DNA of 64,000 nt from Mycolicibacter longobardus. Lineage in GTDB: Bacteria; Actinomycetota; Actinomycetes; Mycobacteriales; Mycobacteriaceae. The stretch spans positions 124,001-188,000 of the forward strand of contig NZ_LQPG01000022.1 of assembly GCF_002102265.1 (NCBI RefSeq), written 5' to 3'. This document shows positions 1 through 8,909 of this stretch, one piece after another. Position 1 is the first letter of the stretch; each line of letters starts with the position of its first letter. The notes below the pieces were generated by a model. It saw nothing but the letters and a program-made list of their open reading frames with translations. It searched no databases and had not been told where the DNA came from. Position numbers and translations under genes: made by a program.

Positions 1-126
1 ACGCCGAGCGAGATGCGCAAACTGTTCACCGACGCCGGATTCACCATCGCCGAGCAGCATCGGGTCGCGCGGCCGACCTGGACGCTTATCGTCTCGGACC
101 TGATCACGGTGGGAGTCAAGCCGTAG
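1..126 (+). CDS. C-terminal end of a class I SAM-dependent methyltransferase (partial)
   Basis: An open frame runs from the first base to TAG at 124-126 and gives 41 residues. The sequence has the EMRKLFTDAGF pattern and a hydrophobic end (TWTLIVSDLITVG) typical of the last helix and strand of small-molecule methyltransferases. The SAM-binding N-terminal part lies outside the window, so the family assignment rests only on this tail and is tentative. Confidence 0.55.
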   Translation, partial: TPSEMRKLFTDAGFTIAEQHRVARPTWTLIVSDLITVGVKP

Positions 127-140
127 CGCCGGTACCTTCG

Positions 141-608
141 ATGGGTATGAGCGCTAACAAGCCGTCCGGGAAGGCGGCGGCCGGGCTGGCTGTCGCCCTG
201 ATGGGTTGGGTCACCGCCACCGGGATCGCTGGGGCCGACCCGGCTCCCCCACCCCCGCCGGCACCCAAGCACGTGATCGACACCGACGGGACCTTCGCGG
301 TGGGAACCGACATTCTGCCGGGCACCTACCGCTCCGAGGGCCCGCGTGACGGGGCAGCCTGCTACTGGCGGCGGATCAGCGGCGGCAAGACCGTCGACAG
401 CGCCATGACCAAGAAGCCGCAGGTGGTACTCATCGAACCGGGCGACACCGCGTTCCGGACCGACCGCTGTCAGACCTGGCAGCTGACCGAGTGCCCACCC
501 ACCTGCGCGCCGGCACCCCAGCAGCCGGCTGGCCTGCCGGACGTGCTGAAGGGTTTCGTGCCGCAGGCCCAGCCGCCGGCCTCCCCTCCCGCTCCCAGCG
601 GCGGGTAG
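141..608 (+). CDS. Small exported protein, proline-rich tail
   Basis: 155 residues. Residues 10-32 form a signal peptide (hydrophobic stretch ending in GIAGA), so the mature protein is probably secreted or periplasmic. The core contains DGTFAVGTDILPGTYRSEG followed by a CYWRR segment, a pattern seen in several mycobacterial exported proteins of unknown role. Cysteines occur near residues 74, 110, 118 and 122 and could form disulfides. The last 35 residues are rich in proline and glutamine. ATG codons at 141 and 147 are both possible starts, and neither has a clear ribosome binding site. No function can be assigned from sequence. Confidence 0.75.
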   Translation: MGMSANKPSGKAAAGLAVALMGWVTATGIAGADPAPPPPPAPKHVIDTDGTFAVGTDILPGTYRSEGPRDGAACYWRRISGGKTVDSAMTKKPQVVLIEPGDTAFRTDRCQTWQLTECPPTCAPAPQQPAGLPDVLKGFVPQAQPPASPPAPSGG

Positions 609-630
609 GCAGCCCGGGTCGGCGGTCGGC

Positions 631-1248
631 TCAGACGCGTTCCGCCTCGGCCAGCAACATGGTCGAGCCGTCGATCAGGGTTCGGATCACCTCGTCGGTA
701 CTGAAGTCACTGAGCCACAGGCTCGGGGCGTCGCTGCGGTGCAGCATCGCCACGCCGTGCAATGCCACCGACAACGCGGCGGCGATCCGGTCGGAGTCGG
801 GATCGGAGGCATCATCCAGCGCCTCCCCCCGGCAGGCCAGCAATCCCCTGGTCACCACGGCGAGTGCTCGGCGCGCCGCCGGCGGGATCTGGCCTTTCTG
901 GGTCATCAGGGCGTAACGCATCGGGTACCGCTGCGCGAATGACACATACACCCGGCAGCCGATCAGCACACGCTCCCGCGGGTCGGTGGCCTGCTGGACA
1001 TGCTCGGCGATCTCCTCGGAGACCTGCACCCAACTCGCCTCGGCGACGGCCTCGAGCACCCGCTCCAGATCGGCGAAGTGCGGATACACCGACGGCGCCG
1101 CGATGCCGGCCTCGCGGGCGATGCCCCGCAGCGACACCTCGGCCTCACTGTCCGAGCCGTCCACGACCCGGACGGCCGCAGCCAGGATTTCGTCGCGCAG
1201 CAGCGCGCCGTGACCGCGCAGATTGCGCCGACGAATGGGACCTGGCAC
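631..1248 (-). CDS. TetR/AcrR family transcriptional regulator
   Basis: 205 residues. The N-terminal helix-turn-helix covers about residues 20-65, with recognition-helix text GIAAPSVYPHF, a TetR hallmark. The rest is an all-helical ligand domain resembling the WHG-type C-terminal domain. A perfect inverted repeat lies just upstream of the start (1259-1273) and is the likely autoregulatory operator. The divergent neighbour is the DinB-like gene at 1491, so this protein may control both. The ligand is unknown. Confidence 0.88.
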   Translation of the reverse strand: MPGPIRRRNLRGHGALLRDEILAAAVRVVDGSDSEAEVSLRGIAREAGIAAPSVYPHFADLERVLEAVAEASWVQVSEEIAEHVQQATDPRERVLIGCRVYVSFAQRYPMRYALMTQKGQIPPAARRALAVVTRGLLACRGEALDDASDPDSDRIAAALSVALHGVAMLHRSDAPSLWLSDFSTDEVIRTLIDGSTMLLAEAERV

Positions 1249-1258
1249 GCCCGTGATC

Positions 1259-1273
1259 CTAACGGTCCGTTAG
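1259..1273. promoter_or_regulatory. Palindromic operator of the adjacent TetR gene
   Basis: The 15-mer CTAACGGTCCGTTAG is a perfect inverted repeat: 7-bp arms CTAACGG/CCGTTAG around one central base. It begins 10 bp upstream of the TetR start at 1248 on the minus strand, where it would overlap the promoter. Size, symmetry and position fit a TetR operator. Binding is inferred, not shown. Confidence 0.7.
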
Positions 1274-1490
1274 TTTGCTGGCTTGAAATTCTGAATAACA
1301 TCCCGTAGCTAAGTGTGAACTGGCGAAATTTAACCTTAAAATTGTTAGCTTATGCCTGTAAGGCCCCCGCGCTGCGGCCCCTTGCCCTGGGACGCTCGAG
1401 CGAACGTGAAGCTGGCCTCGCACTGGGGGGCGAACGTGAAGGCAACTTCACGCTCGGCGGTATCGTCCCTTGCGATGCAGGGAGGCTGCC
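1274..1490. promoter_or_regulatory. AT-rich promoter region with repeat hairpin upstream of the DinB-like gene
   Basis: Positions 1282-1350 are clearly AT-richer than the surroundings and contain a -10-like TAAAAT at 1337-1342 reading plus. Further down, CGAACGTGAAG occurs at 1401-1411 and again at 1431-1441. The second copy is followed by GCAA and a near-complementary CTTCACGCTCG (1446-1456), giving an 11-bp hairpin with one mismatch and a GNRA-type loop in the 5' leader. No uridine run follows, so it is not an obvious terminator. Confidence 0.4.
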
Positions 1491-2162
1491 ATGCTTGACG
1501 CCATCTATCGGGCCGCGCACGACCGGATCGCCACGCTCGCCGGCGAACTCACCGACGACCAGTTGCGCATCCCGGTTCCGGCCACACCCGGCTGGTCGGT
1601 GCACGAGGTGCTGGCCCACCTGGTCGGCGGCGCCGCCGACGTCCTGGCGCAGCGCCTCGACGGCGTGCCGGGCGACTCGTGGACGGCGCGGCACGTCGCC
1701 GAACGCCGGCACCGCCCGGTCGCCGAGCTTCTCGATGAGTGGCAGAACGCGTCCCCGGCGGTCGAGTCGAGCCTGCCGGAAAAGCACACCGGCCCGAACC
1801 TCGCCGCCGACGTGATCTGCCACGAGGCCGACCTGCGCGAGGCGCTGGGCCTGTCGCGGACCGACCGCGAGCACTGGCAGCCGTTCCTGGACGTGATGGG
1901 CTACTACCCCGGCCGGCGCCTGCGTGACACCGGGACCCTGGTGATCAGCGACGAGCTGGGGCAGCAATGGCGTTGCGGCTCCGGCGAATCCGTCACGGAG
2001 CTGCGAGCCGACGGCTACGAGTTGCTGCGCGGGGTGTTCAGCCGGCGTTCTCGTCGCCAGATCGCCGCATGGGACTGGTCACCCGAACCGTCCGCGCAGC
2101 TGGTCGACGGCTTCGGCGCCTTCGGCCCCCGCGATGACGACCAGCCGATCCCGGCCGCCTGA
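1491..2162 (+). CDS. DinB/maleylpyruvate isomerase N-terminal-like family protein (TIGR03083 type)
   Basis: 223 residues from ATG 1491, chosen because GGGAGG precedes it by about 6 nt; a TTG at 1470 would add seven residues without a site. The N-terminal half has the four-helix-bundle pattern LTDDQLRIPVPATPGWSVHE followed by LAHLVGG. A second conserved histidine occurs in VICHEADLRE. In this fold three histidines usually bind a divalent metal and the proteins act as thiol-dependent transferases or isomerases, often with mycothiol. The substrate is not predictable. Divergent from a TetR gene. Confidence 0.75.
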   Translation: MLDAIYRAAHDRIATLAGELTDDQLRIPVPATPGWSVHEVLAHLVGGAADVLAQRLDGVPGDSWTARHVAERRHRPVAELLDEWQNASPAVESSLPEKHTGPNLAADVICHEADLREALGLSRTDREHWQPFLDVMGYYPGRRLRDTGTLVISDELGQQWRCGSGESVTELRADGYELLRGVFSRRSRRQIAAWDWSPEPSAQLVDGFGAFGPRDDDQPIPAA

Positions 2163-2164
2163 CC

Positions 2165-2788
2165 TCACGCGGCGCAGGAGGTCAGCCGCGGCGGGGAGAA
2201 CGCCACCGAGCCGACACCGCCGTCCACCGCGCCGTTGTTGGCGAGATTCATCGTCGTGACATAGGTGCAGGTTTGAATCTCGGTGAACATATTGAGGTAG
2301 ACGACGTTGTAGGTGTAGGCGAACGAGCGGACCAGCTGCCCCACCTCCCACGGCACATCCAGAACGAACTCGAGCGAGGAATCGGCTCGCACCCAGATCG
2401 CCCGCGCACCGTTCTCACCGATCGACGGCGCCACGGAGAACGAGTCGCCGTTCCGCTTGGTGCCGGCGATGCTGAGGCTGTCGATGCGGTAGCCGGTGGC
2501 GGTCGTGGGCACCGGATGCCCCGGCTGGATCCTGGTGGTGAACAGGATGGAGTACTTGGTGCCGCCCCCGACGGCCCTGGTCGTGGAGAAGCTGGTCCAG
2601 CTGAACTCCTCCGGCAGCTCCACAGCGCAGTTGTCGATCACGTCGTGTGGATCGCCGCAGTTTCGCGAGCCGGTCGGCGCCGCCAGCGCACGCGGACCGG
2701 CGAACGCGACACCGAGGGCCGGCACCGACCAGGCGATGCCGCGCATGAAGGTGCGCCGCGACACCGCCGTTCCCGCACCGTCCGTCAT
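2165..2788 (-). CDS. Tat-exported protein of unknown function
   Basis: 207 residues. Residues 10-37 read SRRTFMRG followed by a hydrophobic stretch and an ALAA cleavage region, a canonical twin-arginine signal. The mature part is beta-strand-like, with four cysteines (residues 44, 51, about 177 and near the C-terminus) that could pair outside the cell. No catalytic motif was recognised. It is convergent with the DinB-like gene (2 nt between the stops) and divergent from the MMPL transporter, with 67 bp of shared upstream DNA. Confidence 0.75.
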   Translation of the reverse strand: MTDGAGTAVSRRTFMRGIAWSVPALGVAFAGPRALAAPTGSRNCGDPHDVIDNCAVELPEEFSWTSFSTTRAVGGGTKYSILFTTRIQPGHPVPTTATGYRIDSLSIAGTKRNGDSFSVAPSIGENGARAIWVRADSSLEFVLDVPWEVGQLVRSFAYTYNVVYLNMFTEIQTCTYVTTMNLANNGAVDGGVGSVAFSPPRLTSCAA

Positions 2789-2855
2789 AGGCCGAGGGTA
2801 CTGGCCACGGCCGGATCAGTTGTTTCGCCAGCACGGGGAATGCCATGCTCGCTTA

Positions 2856-4934
2856 GTGGTGTGGGACCGGTTGGCTGCCGCCGTAACCGGGCGCCGCTCC
2901 TGGCGGGTGGCCCTGGCACCGATCCTGGTCGGTGTCGCGCTGATGATCCTCAGCGGAGACAACGCTTCGGCGACCCAGTCGCCGGATGCGCTGCCGAGCA
3001 ACTCCGAGTCCGCCCGCGCCGCCGCAGCGCTGTCCACATTCGCCGATGGGGATCATGCATCCGCCCTGGCCGTCGTCACCCGCACGGACGGGCAGGCTCT
3101 GACCGCCCATGACGTCGCCGCGGTGGAGCAGGCCCGCGATCAGATGATGCGGGTACCGCAGGTGCTCACCGGCCGACCACCGCCGGTGCTGTTGTCCGCC
3201 GACGGCAAGGCGGCCATGGCCGCGCTGCCGCTGAGCGCCCGGCTGTCCGGCTTCGAGCTCAACGACACGGTCAAAGCCCTGCGGGCCGCCGCCGCAGCCG
3301 GCCGGCCTCCCACGCTGTCCACGCATGTCACCGGCGGGCCGGCGTTCGGTGCCGACATCGCCGATGCCTTCACCGGCGCCAACGTCACGCTGCTGATGGT
3401 GACGGCGTTGGTGGTGGCTCTGCTGCTGATCGTCACCTACCGTTCGCCGGTGCTGTGGCTGGTGCCGCTGATCGTGATCGGGATCGCAGACCGGGTGGCC
3501 ACCGTGGTGGGTTTCGATATCGCGCACGCCGCGGGGGTGACGATCGACGGCTCCACCTCGGGCATCACCAGCGTTCTGGTGTTCGGGGCCGGCACCAACT
3601 ACGCGCTGCTGCTGATCTCGCGCTACCGCGAGGAACTGCGCATCGATTCCGATCACCGCGCCGCGCTGCACCGCGCGGTGGCCGCCGCCGCGCCGGCGAT
3701 CCTGGCCAGCAATGCCACCGTGGTGCTGGCCCTGCTGACCCTGGCGTTGGCGGTCACCCCGAGCACGCGCAGTCTGGGCCTCTGCGCCAGTTGCGGCCTG
3801 GTGGTTGCCGCTGTGTTCGTCCTGTTGGTGTTGCCCCCGTCGCTGGCGTTGTGCGGCCGGAACGTGTTCTGGCCGTTCATCCCCCGGGTTACGGGTGCCT
3901 CAGCGGCGACGACCGGTCCCTGGCACCGAGTCGCCGATGCCGTGTCCCGTCGACCGGCACTGGTGTGCACCGCAGCGGTCGGCCTGCTGGCGGTATCGGG
4001 CGCCGGCCTGCTGGGCACGGGAATCGGGTTGTCACAGACGGAGCAGTTCCGGCTGCGGGCGGACTCGGTGGCCGGATTCGACGAACTTGCCGCACACTTT
4101 CCCGGTGGTGCCGCCGGACCGGCCGTCGTGATCGGCTCCACTGCCAAGGCGCAGCAGGTCGAGCGGGCGATCACCGTGGTGCCCGGGGTCGTCGCGGCGA
4201 TTCCAGCGGGTGTGTCGGAGACCGGGCGGACGAAGTGGTCGGTGGTGCTCGACGCGGCCCCAGCCACCGACCGAGCGTTCACCATCATTGCCGGACTTCG
4301 GGATTCGGTCGGTGAGGTGGATGACAGGGCGCTGGTGGGCGGCGCCGACGCGCAGGGCCTCGATATCCGCGACGGCGCCGCGCGCGATCGGACGGTGCTG
4401 ATCCCGTTGATCCTGTCGGTGGTGCTGGCGGTGCTGTTCGTGCTGCTGCGCTCGGTGGTGGCACCGCCGGTCCTGGTGGCGGCGACGGTGCTCAGCGCGC
4501 TGGCCGCGCTCGGCTTGGGCGGCTGGGCCAGCGCGCACGTCTTCGGATTCCCGGCACTGGACGTCAGCACCCCGTTGTTCGCGTTCCTGTTCCTGGTCGC
4601 GCTGGGCGTGGACTACACCATCTTCCTGGTGACCCGGGCCCGCGAGGAAACCCCCGAACACGGCACCCGGGCCGGCATGGTGCGGGCGGTGTCGGCCACC
4701 GGTGGGGTGATCACCAGTGCCGGCGTCGTGCTGGCGGCGGTGTTCTGCGTTCTCGGGGTGCTGCCGCTGATCGTGCTGACGCAGCTGGGTGTCATCGTCG
4801 GGCTCGGAATTCTGCTCGACACGTTCGTCGTTCGCACGCTGGTGATTCCGGCGTTGTTCTCGCTGATCGGCGACCGGGTCTGGTGGCCCGGCTTCCCGCG
4901 CCGAAGTGGCGAGGCGATCACCCCATCGCGGTGA
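2856..4934 (+). CDS. MMPL/RND family transporter (ActII-3 type)
   Basis: About 692 residues from GTG 2856; the frame stays open upstream to 2496 but that part runs antisense to the Tat protein. Two repeats each hold an extracytoplasmic domain (about residues 45-170 and 400-505) and five or six membrane helices. In the first repeat the helix-4 signature reads GAGTNYALLL, with Asn248 where proton-relay MMPL proteins carry Asp; the second repeat keeps GVDYTIFLV (Asp586). Family members export lipids or small hydrophobic compounds using proton motive force. A TetR gene follows 105 bp downstream. The substrate is unknown. Confidence 0.85.
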   Translation: MVWDRLAAAVTGRRSWRVALAPILVGVALMILSGDNASATQSPDALPSNSESARAAAALSTFADGDHASALAVVTRTDGQALTAHDVAAVEQARDQMMRVPQVLTGRPPPVLLSADGKAAMAALPLSARLSGFELNDTVKALRAAAAAGRPPTLSTHVTGGPAFGADIADAFTGANVTLLMVTALVVALLLIVTYRSPVLWLVPLIVIGIADRVATVVGFDIAHAAGVTIDGSTSGITSVLVFGAGTNYALLLISRYREELRIDSDHRAALHRAVAAAAPAILASNATVVLALLTLALAVTPSTRSLGLCASCGLVVAAVFVLLVLPPSLALCGRNVFWPFIPRVTGASAATTGPWHRVADAVSRRPALVCTAAVGLLAVSGAGLLGTGIGLSQTEQFRLRADSVAGFDELAAHFPGGAAGPAVVIGSTAKAQQVERAITVVPGVVAAIPAGVSETGRTKWSVVLDAAPATDRAFTIIAGLRDSVGEVDDRALVGGADAQGLDIRDGAARDRTVLIPLILSVVLAVLFVLLRSVVAPPVLVAATVLSALAALGLGGWASAHVFGFPALDVSTPLFAFLFLVALGVDYTIFLVTRAREETPEHGTRAGMVRAVSATGGVITSAGVVLAAVFCVLGVLPLIVLTQLGVIVGLGILLDTFVVRTLVIPALFSLIGDRVWWPGFPRRSGEAITPSR

Positions 4935-5039
4935 GCCGACGTAGATTGGTGCCCGTGCCCGAGTTCAGTGCGATCAGCCGCCGGCAGTGCTGAACATGCC
5001 GCAGGACAGCGCCGCGGCGCGCCAGGGCCGAGGCCGCTG

Positions 5040-5660
5040 ATGCGCACCCGCGGCTGGGGCGGCGATGTGCCCGCCAGCGATGAGGAGGCGGTGACGCGCA
5101 TCCTGGCGGCGACCCGGCGCACCATCGACGAACGCGGTGAACAGACCAGCATCGCCGACGTCGCCCGCACCCTCGGCGTCACCCGGCAGACCGTCTACCG
5201 CTACTTCCCCAGCACCGAGGAGTTGCTGTCGGCCACCGCCGCCGACGGCGCCGGCGCCTTCCTGGATCAACTCGCCGAGGCCCTGGCCGGAATCACCGAC
5301 CCCGGCGAAGCGGTCGCCGAGGGTGTCGCGCTCACCCTGGAGCGGCTCCCGAACGATCCCTATCTCGGTCTGCTGTTGCGCACCCAGCAGGCCAGCGCCT
5401 TTGCCGTCACGGTCACGACCGACACCGGCCGCACCTTCGGGCATTCCCTTCTCGACCGCCTGGATGTGGACTGGACCGGGTTCGACGATCAGTCCATCGA
5501 CGACATCATCGAGATGGTGCTGCGCACGTTGCAGTCCTTCATCCTGGCCCCCCTGCCCGCCCCGGGTGATGAGTTGCGGCGCCTGCTGAGCCGCTGGATC
5601 TCCCCGGCGGTGATCGCGGCGCGCGACGCTACGAAGGTTCGCGCGTCAGCACGTAGGTGA
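5040..5660 (+). CDS. TetR family transcriptional regulator
   Basis: 206 residues from ATG 5040; a GTG at 4968 would add a low-complexity 24-residue extension. The helix-turn-helix (about residues 30-70) contains TSIADVARTLGVTRQTVYRYF. The C-terminal domain is divergent. It probably controls the MMPL exporter just upstream. The last 32 bp overlap the 3' end of the convergent SDR gene. No clear operator was found in the 105-bp gap before it. Confidence 0.82.
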   Translation: MRTRGWGGDVPASDEEAVTRILAATRRTIDERGEQTSIADVARTLGVTRQTVYRYFPSTEELLSATAADGAGAFLDQLAEALAGITDPGEAVAEGVALTLERLPNDPYLGLLLRTQQASAFAVTVTTDTGRTFGHSLLDRLDVDWTGFDDQSIDDIIEMVLRTLQSFILAPLPAPGDELRRLLSRWISPAVIAARDATKVRASARR

Positions 5661-6573
5661 CGCCGGTGAGCTCTTCGGCGACCTTCCAGAGCCGCTGCTG
5701 CGCGTCGACGTCCTGGGCTCGGCCGGCGGCCCGTACCAGCACCGGCGGGCCGATCTGCTCGAAACGCCCGCCCGGACCGTAGAACTGGCCGCCCACGGCG
5801 GCCGGGTCGGTCGCGGCCCGCAGCATCGGCAGGGCGCCGGCGGCGGGGCCCTGGGTGAACCAGCCCGTCAAGTAGCGGGCCCGGCGGTTGAACACCCAGC
5901 GGACCGCCCCGGACTGCTCGCGCAGTATCGAGGTCCGGGTGCCCCCGGGGTGTGCCGCCAACGAGATCGTCGGGCTGCCAACCGATTCCAGCCGTCGCTG
6001 CAGTTCGTAGCAGGCCATCAGCTGGGCGAGCTTGGACTGCGTGTAGGCCGCCCCGGCAGTAAACGACCCCTCCAACGTCAGATCGTCGAACGCGATCCGG
6101 CCGCTACGGTGGGTCTTGCTGCTGACCGCGATGATCCGTCCCACATCAGAAGCGAGCACGCGATCCAGCAGCAGTCCGGTCAGCGCGAACGGCCCGAGGA
6201 AGTTGGTCCCGAAGTCTCCCTCGAACCCGTCGACGGTCAACTGCCGGGTCTGGTGCATGACACCGGCGTTGTTGACCAGGATGTCGATGACCGGATAGCC
6301 GGCCCGCAGCTCATCCGCGCAAGCCCGCACCGACGCCAGATCACTGACATCCAGCTGCACCACGTCGATGTGCGCGGCCGGAGCCGACCGGAGGATGTCG
6401 TGGCGGGCCGCGGCGGCCGCTTCGGTGTTGCGGCAGGCCAGCACGACGGTGGCTCCCAGGGTCGCCAACCCGCGAGCGACTTCCAGACCGACCCCGGTGT
6501 TGGCCCCGGTCACCACGGCTGTCCGGCCGGCCTGGGGCGCACCCTGCTCCAACGACCAGTTGGCCACGCCCAT
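5629..6573 (-). CDS. Short-chain dehydrogenase/reductase
   Basis: 314 residues. The nucleotide-binding motif TGANTGVG is near residue 22, NNAG near 103, the catalytic serine in AVSSKTH near 151, and the YxxxK pair in AYTQSK near 177. This arrangement matches the retinol-dehydrogenase-like or protochlorophyllide-reductase-like SDR group common in mycobacteria. NADP is probable because an Arg follows the second strand (LACRN). It lies third in the minus-strand operon with the SRPBCC and amidohydrolase genes, 13 nt after the former. The substrate is unknown. Confidence 0.88.
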   Translation of the reverse strand: MGVANWSLEQGAPQAGRTAVVTGANTGVGLEVARGLATLGATVVLACRNTEAAAAARHDILRSAPAAHIDVVQLDVSDLASVRACADELRAGYPVIDILVNNAGVMHQTRQLTVDGFEGDFGTNFLGPFALTGLLLDRVLASDVGRIIAVSSKTHRSGRIAFDDLTLEGSFTAGAAYTQSKLAQLMACYELQRRLESVGSPTISLAAHPGGTRTSILREQSGAVRWVFNRRARYLTGWFTQGPAAGALPMLRAATDPAAVGGQFYGPGGRFEQIGPPVLVRAAGRAQDVDAQQRLWKVAEELTGVTYVLTREPS

Positions 6574-6586
6574 ATCCGGGGCCGCC

Positions 6587-7099
6587 TTAGCCGCGTCCGG
6601 ACGTCGCGAAACGCTTGTCGGTGTAGCGGCGCAGATTGGACAGGAAGCGGCGAAACCCCAGATTCATCAGCGGGCCGCTGATCGGGGAGAACCACTGCGC
6701 CGGGCCGGTCAGCTTATTGGCGAGGGTCCAGGTGAGCCGGCAGCCCTGCGGCGTGGGCTCGATGATGTAATCCTCGACAAACACCGCCAGCGCCGAGGTC
6801 GAGCTCGCGTTGAAGCGAAAGGCCATGTGCCGACCGGGTTCCCAGGCCAGGAACTCCTCATCGCCGATGATTCCACCGCGCATGTCCACCACCCGGGTGG
6901 TGCCGACCCCGTGTGGTTCGGGGCTGGTCCAGGTCACGTTGGTGATGACACTGGCCCAGTGCGGCCAGGCTTCGGCGTCGGCCAGCACCTCCCAGATCTG
7001 ATCGGGTGTCACGGCGAGATCGACACTGTTGCTGAACCGCTGCGGCGCCCGCTCCAGAAAATCGAGGTCGACCTTCTCGCAGGGATACATCCGAGACAC
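6587..7099 (-). CDS. SRPBCC (START-like) family protein, polyketide-cyclase type
   Basis: 170 residues. The segment SNSVDLAVTPDQIWEVLADAEAWPHWASV is diagnostic of the helix-grip fold, and FRFNASSTSALAVFVEDYIIEP supplies the later strands. Such proteins bind hydrophobic ligands. GGGAAAGGAACC lies just upstream of ATG 7099. It is sandwiched between an amidohydrolase (20 nt upstream) and an SDR, all on the minus strand, so it is probably co-transcribed. Confidence 0.8.
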   Translation of the reverse strand: MSRMYPCEKVDLDFLERAPQRFSNSVDLAVTPDQIWEVLADAEAWPHWASVITNVTWTSPEPHGVGTTRVVDMRGGIIGDEEFLAWEPGRHMAFRFNASSTSALAVFVEDYIIEPTPQGCRLTWTLANKLTGPAQWFSPISGPLMNLGFRRFLSNLRRYTDKRFATSGRG

Positions 7100-7119
7100 T
7101 TGCTGGTTCCTTTCCCGAG

Positions 7120-8883
7120 CTAGCGCGCCCCGCGCACCAGGCGCCCCGGGCGCGCGCCGGTGTCGACGCCGTCGCGGCGGGTCACGGCACCGCTGACGAT
7201 GGTGGCAACATACCCGCTCGCCCCCTGCAGCAGCCGTCGACCGCCGGCCGGCAGGTCGTAGGCCATCCGGGCCGGGCGCAGGGTCAGCGCGTCCATGTCG
7301 ATCACGTTGAGGTCGGCCTTCTTGCCGACCTCGATGACACCGCGGTCATTCAGGCCGAACAGCTGCGCGGTGTCGCGGCACTGCTTGCGCACCACGTATT
7401 CCAGGGGCAGCTTGTCCCCGCGATGCCGGTCACGCGCCCAGTGCGTGAGCAGGTAGGTGGGATAGGAGGCGTCGCAGATCATTCCGCAGTGCGCGCCGCC
7501 ATCGGAGAGCCCCAGGACCCCGGCGGGGTGGGTGAGCATCTCGCGGATCGCATCATGGTTGCCGTCGGCATAGTTGAAGAACGGCAGCATCAGCATCGCG
7601 CCGGCGTCGGCCTCCAACATCAGGTCATACAGCGTCGCCAGCGGATCCTCCCCGCGCTGGGCGGCGATCGCCGCCACCGAGCGCTCCGGGGTGGGCTCAT
7701 AGTCCGGCGGATCACCCAAGTCGTAGATCCGGTGCAGCGAGTGCTGCACCAACGCGAACATCGCGTCGAACTGCACGGCGGGATCGGGAGGCAGGTCGTC
7801 CTCGGACAGGATCGCGGCCTTGACCGCCGGGTCGGCAAGCCGCTGTGCGAGTTCCTCGCGGCCACATTCGGCCTTCAGCCGGCGGTAGGTCGGCCGGTGG
7901 GTGAACGCGTGATGGCCGGGGAATCCGAGCAGCATCCCGAACGGGCGAGCAGCGATCTGCGGATACAGCGCACTGCCGGCCTGGTGGGCGGCCGCGGAGA
8001 TGTCGAGCTGCTCGCGCCACAGGTTCGGGTCGGCGTCGACCTGGATCAGCGCGAAGGACAGCGGGCGATCGATCTCGGCGCCCAGCCGCTGCATCCATTC
8101 CAGCTCCTTCTTCGGTGCGACGATGTCCTCACCGGCCGCCCCCTGCGGAGCCAGCTCGAACACCGCCTGTCCGCCGGCCGCCATGGCCCGGCCCAGCCCG
8201 AACAGTTCGCTCTCGGCGGCGAAGGTGCCCGGTACCGGCTCACCGTCCATGGCCCGGTGCGCCAAGGTGCGTGAGGTCGAAAAGCCAAGCGCCCCGGCCT
8301 CGACAGCCTCCTGCACCAGCCGGCTCATCGCCGCGATGTCGTCCGGGGTGGCCGGTTCGTTGCGGGCGCCGCGGTCTCCCATGGCGTAGGCGCGAATCGC
8401 CCCGTGTGCGACCTGGCTGCCGATGTCGATGGCGAAGCTCTGAGCATCCAGTGCGTCGAGGTAATCGGGGTAGCTCTCCCATCCCCAGGTGATGCCTTCG
8501 GTCAGAGCGGTGCCGGGGATGTCCTCGACCCCCTCCATCAGCTTGATCAGCCACTCCTCGCGTCCCGGCCGGACCGGGGCGAATCCCACTCCGCAGTTGC
8601 CGGTGACCACCGTCGTCACCCCGTGGCCACTGGAGGGCTCCAGCAGGCTGTCCCAGCTCACCTGCCCGTCGTAGTGGGTGTGGATGTCGACGAACCCGGG
8701 CGCGACGACCCGACCGGTGGCGTCGATCGTTTCGGCGGCCGCACCGCCCAGACCCGGATCATCGGTTCCGGTGCGGCGGTGAACCGTCACGATCTGTCCG
8801 TCCCGGACTCCGACGTCGGCGAGGTAACGGTCGGCTCCGGTTCCGTCGACGACGGTGCCACCGGTGATCTTGAGGTCATACAC
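7120..8883 (-). CDS. N-acyl-D-amino-acid deacylase family amidohydrolase
   Basis: 587 residues, the family's usual length. Metal-binding HTHYDGQ occurs near residue 67, followed by GNCGVGFAP, and SDGGAHCGM near 480 carries the late Asp/His ligands. The N- and C-terminal beta-sandwich strands ([21 protein letters not shown]) frame a TIM barrel. Characterised members hydrolyse N-acyl-D-amino acids with zinc, but the mycobacterial subfamily's substrate is not established. First gene of a three-gene minus-strand operon. The operator at 8910-8936 sits between it and the divergent TetR. Confidence 0.85.
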   Translation of the reverse strand: MYDLKITGGTVVDGTGADRYLADVGVRDGQIVTVHRRTGTDDPGLGGAAAETIDATGRVVAPGFVDIHTHYDGQVSWDSLLEPSSGHGVTTVVTGNCGVGFAPVRPGREEWLIKLMEGVEDIPGTALTEGITWGWESYPDYLDALDAQSFAIDIGSQVAHGAIRAYAMGDRGARNEPATPDDIAAMSRLVQEAVEAGALGFSTSRTLAHRAMDGEPVPGTFAAESELFGLGRAMAAGGQAVFELAPQGAAGEDIVAPKKELEWMQRLGAEIDRPLSFALIQVDADPNLWREQLDISAAAHQAGSALYPQIAARPFGMLLGFPGHHAFTHRPTYRRLKAECGREELAQRLADPAVKAAILSEDDLPPDPAVQFDAMFALVQHSLHRIYDLGDPPDYEPTPERSVAAIAAQRGEDPLATLYDLMLEADAGAMLMLPFFNYADGNHDAIREMLTHPAGVLGLSDGGAHCGMICDASYPTYLLTHWARDRHRGDKLPLEYVVRKQCRDTAQLFGLNDRGVIEVGKKADLNVIDMDALTLRPARMAYDLPAGGRRLLQGASGYVATIVSGAVTRRDGVDTGARPGRLVRGAR

Positions 8884-8909
8884 GGACGACTCCTTTGTTC
8901 TTGATCAAT

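Noticed and set aside
2496..2855. N-terminal extension of the MMPL transporter
   Set aside because: The frame stays open, but this segment is antisense to the Tat protein, has no membrane helix and lies before GTG 2856, after which the family's sequence begins.
4955..4993. Twelve-residue leader-peptide-like frame ending in Cys before the TetR gene
   Set aside because: A GTG-to-TGA mini-frame occurs by chance often in GC-rich DNA; no ribosome binding site or attenuator hairpin supports it.
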